Source: Dokdonella sp041395345 (GTDB lineage Bacteria; Pseudomonadota; Gammaproteobacteria; Xanthomonadales; Rhodanobacteraceae). Taken from it: a DNA stretch of 64,000 nt. The stretch covers positions 62,001 through 126,000 of the forward strand of contig NZ_JAWLAR010000005.1 in the NCBI RefSeq assembly GCF_041395345.1, read 5' to 3'. Shown here piece after piece: positions 59,894 to 64,000 of the stretch (positions are counted from its first letter, which is position 1; each line of letters opens with the position of its first letter). The notes beneath the pieces are model-generated. The model was not told the DNA's origin, searched no databases, and saw only the letters and a program-made list of their open reading frames with translations. A program made the translations under genes and the position numbers.

Positions 59894-60490
59894 ATGAAAA
59901 ACACCTTGCTCGTAGTTGCGATGGCCACCTCAGGATTGCTCGCCCTCCCTGCACTGAGCCATGCCGCCGAGGACAAAGGCGGCTTCTTCGTCAACGGAAG
60001 CGTCGGCGAAGCCACTCTCAACAAGGGCGTCTATGACGACAGCGACACCGGCTACCAGGTCAATGCCGGCTATCGCTGGGCCATTTCGCCGGCATTCGCC
60101 CTCGGCATCGAGGGCGGCTATACGGATCTCGGCAAGTTCTCGCCCAAGTTTGATGTCGTCGAGGTCCTGCCCGCCCCGCTGCCCGTGGGCAAGGCGGATC
60201 TCAGCGGCTGGACAGTTGGCGTCAATGCGCATCTGAATTTGAGCGATACCTGGTACCTCAGCGGTCGTACCGGTCTGTTCAGTGCCGACATCAAGGGTGA
60301 CACGCTGGTGCTTGGTATTCCGGTTCAGGTCGATGGCAGCAGCAATGACTGGTACGCCGGCGCGGGCTTCGGCTACGACTTCAGCAACAACTTCAGCCTT
60401 GGCCTGAACTACGACTACTACAAGGCTGGCAAGAACGGCCTCAACCTCGATACCGGACTCGTTTCGGTCAGCGGAGAGGTGCGTTTCTAA
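59894..60490 (+). CDS. Outer-membrane beta-barrel protein, OmpA-N/OmpW-like
   Basis: 198 residues. Signal peptide MKNTLLVVAMATSGLLALPA ending near SHA. The mature part is an eight-strand barrel pattern: GGFFVNGSVGEATLNKGVYD, YQVNAGYRWAISPAFALGIE, GWTVGVNAHLNLSDTWYLSG, WYAGAGFGYDFSNNFSLGLN and a terminal strand SVSGEVRF ending in Phe. It fits the outer-membrane beta-barrel (OMP_b-brl) family. No OmpA peptidoglycan-binding domain is attached. Role unknown, probably a small surface barrel. Confidence 0.85.
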   Translation: MKNTLLVVAMATSGLLALPALSHAAEDKGGFFVNGSVGEATLNKGVYDDSDTGYQVNAGYRWAISPAFALGIEGGYTDLGKFSPKFDVVEVLPAPLPVGKADLSGWTVGVNAHLNLSDTWYLSGRTGLFSADIKGDTLVLGIPVQVDGSSNDWYAGAGFGYDFSNNFSLGLNYDYYKAGKNGLNLDTGLVSVSGEVRF

Positions 60491-60617
60491 ACGACACGAC
60501 GGCCATGCCGTGACTCGTCCACGTCGCAGGGCGATCGTTTCGATCGTGCAACATGGACGACACACCTGGATGGCAACATGTGCCGACAAGGACCACAGGG
60601 CAAGGATGCCACCTGGA

Positions 60618-60637
60618 CCGACCCGGAAACGGGTCGG
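60618..60637. terminator. Stem-loop between the convergent barrel and kinase genes
   Basis: CCGACCCG, loop GAAA, CGGGTCGG, an 8-bp perfect stem with a stable GNRA tetraloop, placed between the barrel stop (60490) and the kinase stop (60710). No T run, so it is a possible bidirectional terminator. Confidence 0.5.
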
Positions 60638-60709
60638 CTCCTTCCATGCAGCATGACTCTCTGACCCGCTGATCCCCGGTGACTGGGTGCTGCTGCCAGG
60701 CGCACCCGC

Positions 60710-63502
60710 TCAACGCTGCCAGCGAGCCAGTTGCTTGCGCTCCAGCGAGGTTTCGGCAAAGGAATCGGCGAGATCCGCAACACTCGCCACCAGCGCGCGT
60801 GCCTTGGCGTCCTGTCCCTCCCGACTGAGCAGACGCGCGTACTGGAGCGCATACGCAAGCACCAACGGATGATGTTCGCCCCAGGCCTTTCGAATCGCGG
60901 CCAGGGCCTGCTCGCTTTCTGCCAGCGCAGACTTGATGTCGTCGCGCCGTTCCGCGATGCGCGCGGCGAGCCCATGGCGTTTTGCCAGAGACGCATCATT
61001 GAACGTGGCCCTGGATGCACTCACCTGTTTCAGCAAGGCATCCGCCTGCTCGACTTCCTGCAGGTCCAGAAGGCGCTGAACTTCCTGCAGCTTGACCTTG
61101 ATCACGTTGCGACTGTCGTCGTCGTAGTGCTTGCGATAGATCGCCAGCGCCGATGCGTCGAGTGGACCGGCTTGTTCAGGCCTGTCCAGCTTCAGCAGCA
61201 GACGCGCAAGATTGTATTCGGCGTGCGCGATCATCGTGCTGTCGGCATCCTGACCGCTCCTGCGCAACTCCAGTGAACGCCTGAACAACGGCTCGGCCGC
61301 GGCGTAGTCGCCCCGATCTTCAAGCGCCGAGGCGAGGTTGTTCAGGGGAATGGCGAATGAGGCCACTTCAGCATTGCCGAGCCGGGTCCGGATCGCCATC
61401 GACGCGCGGTATTCCTGCGCCGCCGCCTCGAACCGGCCCATGTCGTGCAGCAGATAGCCGAGCTCGTTGTGCGCTCCCGCTACATGCTCGCTGTCCTCGC
61501 CATACAGATCCGTGGCCAGCGCGAGATTGTCACCGAGAACTTCCAGAGCGCGGTCATGGTGTCTTGCATCACGCAGAGCCTTGCCCAGTTCGGCCTGGGT
61601 GATCTCGAAATCCGGATCATGCTCGCCGCCGAGTCGGCGTTTGAGGTCCAGCGCACGTTCGAAATAGGCGATCGCCTTTTCGAGATCCTCGCCGCGCAAG
61701 TACTCGGTGCGCGCCAGATTGTGCAGGCTGCTGGCAACCGACACTGATTCGGCCCCCGCCCGGCGCTCGCGAATGGCCAGCGAGCGCTTCAACAAGGCCT
61801 CTGCCTCATCCAGCTGATCCTGGCCCTGGCGCACGATCGCCAGCGTATTCAGCGCATCGGCAATTGGCAGTGAATCCGCCTCGGCGAACCGCTCGCGAAG
61901 AGCCAGGGCTTGCAGGGCCGCATTCTCCGCCTTGCTCGCCGGATACTCGTTATTGCTGTAGACGACGGCCAGCGAACTCAGGACATTGGCAGCCGACAAC
62001 GGCTGGGCCACGCGGGGATCCTGATAGAGCTGCGCCGCGCGCTCGAGCAATTCGACGGAACGGGCCGATTCGCCGATATAGCGATAGGCCGTGCCGAGCA
62101 CTTCCATCAACCGCGCCTTGACCCTCGGCGCATCCTCGAGTTCGGCATCGATTCGTTGCGCGCCCTGGTCGAGAACTTCGCGAGCACTGATAGTCCGATC
62201 CTGCTTGGACTTTGGATTCGATACATTGAATACCGAGACGAGAAAGTCGCTGACCTGCTCGGCTGTCTTCGCCTGGGTCTTCGCTTCCTGTTCGGCATTG
62301 AGCGCGCGATCTCGCTCGATCGCGAGTTGCCAGGTGAATGCGGCGGCCAGGACCAGGACCGCGGCCATCGCTGCAAACGCAGGCCAACGCCTGCGCATCA
62401 GTCGACCGATGCGATAAGCGGCCGAGGACCGGCGAGCGGTAACCGGTCGCAACTCGATGTAGCGCTGAAGATCAAGCGCGAGCGCTTCTGCGGAATCGTA
62501 ACGCTGGGCCGGATCGCTTGCGGTTGCGCGCTGCACGATCGCATCAAGATCGCCGCGCAGGCGTGAGCTCCAGGGCATCGCGTTGGCTAGATCGCTGGGG
62601 CGTACGGCGGCCTTCCCGAGCAGCGTGATGGTGTGGTCCTGCGCATCCACGCGCGCACGTCGGCCTGCCAGCAATTCGAACAGGATCAGACCCAGCGAGA
62701 ACACATCGCTTGCTGTCGTCACGACTTCGCCGCGCAATTGCTCGGGACTCGCATAAAGTGGAGTGACCCAGGCGCTGGCCGACTGCTCCTCGCGACCGCC
62801 GGGTTGCTGGTCGAGCGCGCGCGCGATGCCAAAGTCCAGCAATACCGGCGTTCCATCGCTGCGCACCAGCACGTTGGACGGCTTCAGATCACAATGCACG
62901 ACCAGACGCTGGTGGGCGAAGTGCACGGCTTCGCAAACCTTCTGGAAAAGCCTGATGCGGTCAAGAAGGTCAAGCGCATGATCGGCACAATAGCGTTCGA
63001 TCCGGATACCTTCGATGTGTTCCATGACCAGGTAGGGTTGCCCGCCCGGCGTTGCGCCGCCATCGAGCAGGCGTGCGATATTCGGATGCTGCAGCTTGGC
63101 CAGGATCTGCCGTTCGCGGGCAAAGTGCACGAAGGTCTGCGTATCGGGGATGCCGCGAATCAGCTTGATCGCAACGCGCTGATCGAAGTGGCCGTCGCTG
63201 CGCTCGGCGAGATAGACCGCGCCCATGCCACCGGTGCCGATTTCCTCGAGCAGGCGCCAGGAACCAAGCATGTCCCCGACACCCAGCTCGGCATCACCCT
63301 GGGCCGCGCCATCCGCTCGCGCTGACTGGCCGTCGACCCAGGCCGAAGTCTCGGCATCGGCAACCAACAGCGAATCAACTTCGGCGATCTGCAGCGGATC
63401 GGCGCCCAATTCGAGCATGCGCGCATGACGCGCGGATTCGGGAAGCGCTCGGACTGCGTCGAACAGGCGACGAATCGTGGCGCCGTGCTCGCTGTCGTTC
63501 AT
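60710..63502 (-). CDS. Transmembrane Ser/Thr protein kinase with C-terminal TPR repeats
   Basis: 930 residues. An N-terminal segment (about 1-80) with a sigma-like helix (LPESARHARMLELGADPLQI) precedes the kinase domain (about 82-350): Gly loop IGTGGMGAVYLAE, Lys113 in VAIKLI, VVHCDLKPSN (203-210) with Cys instead of Arg before the catalytic Asp205, DFG at 223-225, SPEQ. A membrane helix lies near 371-392. The outer region of more than 500 residues holds TPR-like repeats (EALLKRSLAIRERRAGAESV, AIAYFERALDLKRRLGGEHD, AEPLFRRSLELRRSGQDADS). This HCD-type kinase-TPR architecture is frequent in Xanthomonadales. Substrate unknown. Confidence 0.92.
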   Translation of the reverse strand: MNDSEHGATIRRLFDAVRALPESARHARMLELGADPLQIAEVDSLLVADAETSAWVDGQSARADGAAQGDAELGVGDMLGSWRLLEEIGTGGMGAVYLAERSDGHFDQRVAIKLIRGIPDTQTFVHFARERQILAKLQHPNIARLLDGGATPGGQPYLVMEHIEGIRIERYCADHALDLLDRIRLFQKVCEAVHFAHQRLVVHCDLKPSNVLVRSDGTPVLLDFGIARALDQQPGGREEQSASAWVTPLYASPEQLRGEVVTTASDVFSLGLILFELLAGRRARVDAQDHTITLLGKAAVRPSDLANAMPWSSRLRGDLDAIVQRATASDPAQRYDSAEALALDLQRYIELRPVTARRSSAAYRIGRLMRRRWPAFAAMAAVLVLAAAFTWQLAIERDRALNAEQEAKTQAKTAEQVSDFLVSVFNVSNPKSKQDRTISAREVLDQGAQRIDAELEDAPRVKARLMEVLGTAYRYIGESARSVELLERAAQLYQDPRVAQPLSAANVLSSLAVVYSNNEYPASKAENAALQALALRERFAEADSLPIADALNTLAIVRQGQDQLDEAEALLKRSLAIRERRAGAESVSVASSLHNLARTEYLRGEDLEKAIAYFERALDLKRRLGGEHDPDFEITQAELGKALRDARHHDRALEVLGDNLALATDLYGEDSEHVAGAHNELGYLLHDMGRFEAAAQEYRASMAIRTRLGNAEVASFAIPLNNLASALEDRGDYAAAEPLFRRSLELRRSGQDADSTMIAHAEYNLARLLLKLDRPEQAGPLDASALAIYRKHYDDDSRNVIKVKLQEVQRLLDLQEVEQADALLKQVSASRATFNDASLAKRHGLAARIAERRDDIKSALAESEQALAAIRKAWGEHHPLVLAYALQYARLLSREGQDAKARALVASVADLADSFAETSLERKQLARWQR

Positions 63503-63605
63503 CTATAGGGCCTGTAAACAGTAGGAGGTCGACAAAGCTATTCCTTCTCCCGCCAGCGGTAGAAGCACTGAGTTGATACATTTCCGGGGCCGAGTCGATA
63601 GTCCC

Positions 63606-64000
63606 CTATCTGACTCCAGAACCATCGAAAGTATCAGAGAACACCGGATCAACCCAGCCGCCCAGCAGTTCCCAGGCTGACTCCCCGAAACCTGCAGCAT
63701 GGCTGCCAGATTCAGGAACGATCTCAAATTCAAGCTGGCTGGCGCCGGGCAAGTCGGCGAGCAGGACTTCCTGCTCCTGCCATCGCCTCGCCCGATTGGC
63801 TGCTGCCGGTGGAAACCACCCGGCGCGAACACCGTTCACGCGGACTTCGGCCGCAGATGCGGAAGCAAGCGTACCGGGAATACCGTAGGCCGCATCGAAG
63901 GTACGACGCAATCGCAGCGGCCCGGCTATCTGGGGCGGAGTGAAGGCGAAGCGGCTGAGGCCTTCGCTGTAGCGGCAATCGAGTGCCGTGCGATTGCGCG
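63606..64000 (-). CDS. 3' end of a probable secreted protein, cut by the right window edge
   Basis: The frame is open to the window end, giving the last 131 residues. Text includes DCRYSEGLSRFAFTPPQIAG, LRRTFDAAYGIPGTLASASA, AEVRVNGVRAGWFPPAAANR and QEVLLADLPGASQLEFEIVP. This is the pattern of a beta-sandwich carbohydrate-binding or galactose-binding-like domain. It ends WVDPVFSDTFDGSGVR, which resembles the IFKNGFD tail of the protein at 49864. The start is outside the window, so the full function cannot be read. Confidence 0.7.
   Translation of the reverse strand, partial: RNRTALDCRYSEGLSRFAFTPPQIAGPLRLRRTFDAAYGIPGTLASASAAEVRVNGVRAGWFPPAAANRARRWQEQEVLLADLPGASQLEFEIVPESGSHAAGFGESAWELLGGWVDPVFSDTFDGSGVR

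Noticed and set aside
1..64000. Prophage, integrative element or insertion sequence
   Set aside because: No transposase, integrase, phage structural gene, tRNA-flanking repeat or sharp change in composition was seen.

Overview
The window is GC-rich DNA with short intergenic gaps and many ATGA start/stop overlaps. No rRNA, tRNA, CRISPR array, transposase, integrase or phage gene was seen. The gene content points to a Gammaproteobacterium of the Xanthomonadales (Lysobacterales) type: a DusA tRNA-dihydrouridine synthase, FadL and TIGR02001-like porins, S8 proteases with a long N-terminal prodomain, a NnrU protein, a palindromic repeat that reads VIPAQAGIR when translated, and secreted proteins ending in a tag like IFKNGFD. 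This assignment is inference from family knowledge; no marker gene such as rRNA is present.

Layout. 1-3.8 kb: a periplasmic efflux adaptor (cut by the left edge, minus strand) divergent from an ECF sigma / anti-sigma / PDZ operon. 4.1-7.9 kb: a membrane Ser/Thr kinase with a long outer region, plus a secreted partner. 8-14.4 kb (minus): FadL-type porin, DusA, a phospholipase D lipoprotein, a secreted unknown and a TIGR02001-like porin. 14.5-22 kb (plus): a second ECF sigma / zinc-finger anti-sigma pair, then a stand-alone protease prodomain, a DUF3604 / parvulin / HupE cassette, and a complete S8 protease with the same prodomain. 22-24.6 kb: a BNR-repeat sialidase-like lipoprotein divergent from a protein built of three 42-residue tandem repeats.

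24.6-33.4 kb (minus): NnrU, then five tandem paralogues of a small secreted two-cysteine family, then MarC, DUF1254 and nitrilase genes. The paralogue array is the most striking part of the window. Each of its four transcription units has a promoter in which the -10 hexamer TACGAT is the left half of an 18-bp palindrome NTACGA-N6-TCGTAN. Three of the four have a TTGAC(A/T) -35 box exactly 17 bp upstream. This looks like one dedicated repressor controlling an undescribed secreted family.

33.4-36.7 kb: a full arsenic operon (arsR, arsC, acr3, arsN2, arsH) closed by a good terminator. 36.7-44.6 kb: GDPD, M14 peptidase, a TetR-controlled HlyD/ABC-2 exporter, GIY-YIG and TonB genes. 44.7-50.2 kb (minus): a GGDEF/EAL protein, a RIO-like kinase, and a collagen-like protein translationally coupled to a small tagged secreted protein. 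50.5-59.5 kb: DUF456, haemolysin-III-like, a universal stress protein, GAPDH, a persulfide-dioxygenase-like hydrolase coupled to an S1/P1 nuclease, ferredoxin-NADP reductase and transketolase. 59.9-64 kb: an outer-membrane barrel, a second large kinase with TPR-like repeats, and the 3' end of another secreted protein running off the right edge.
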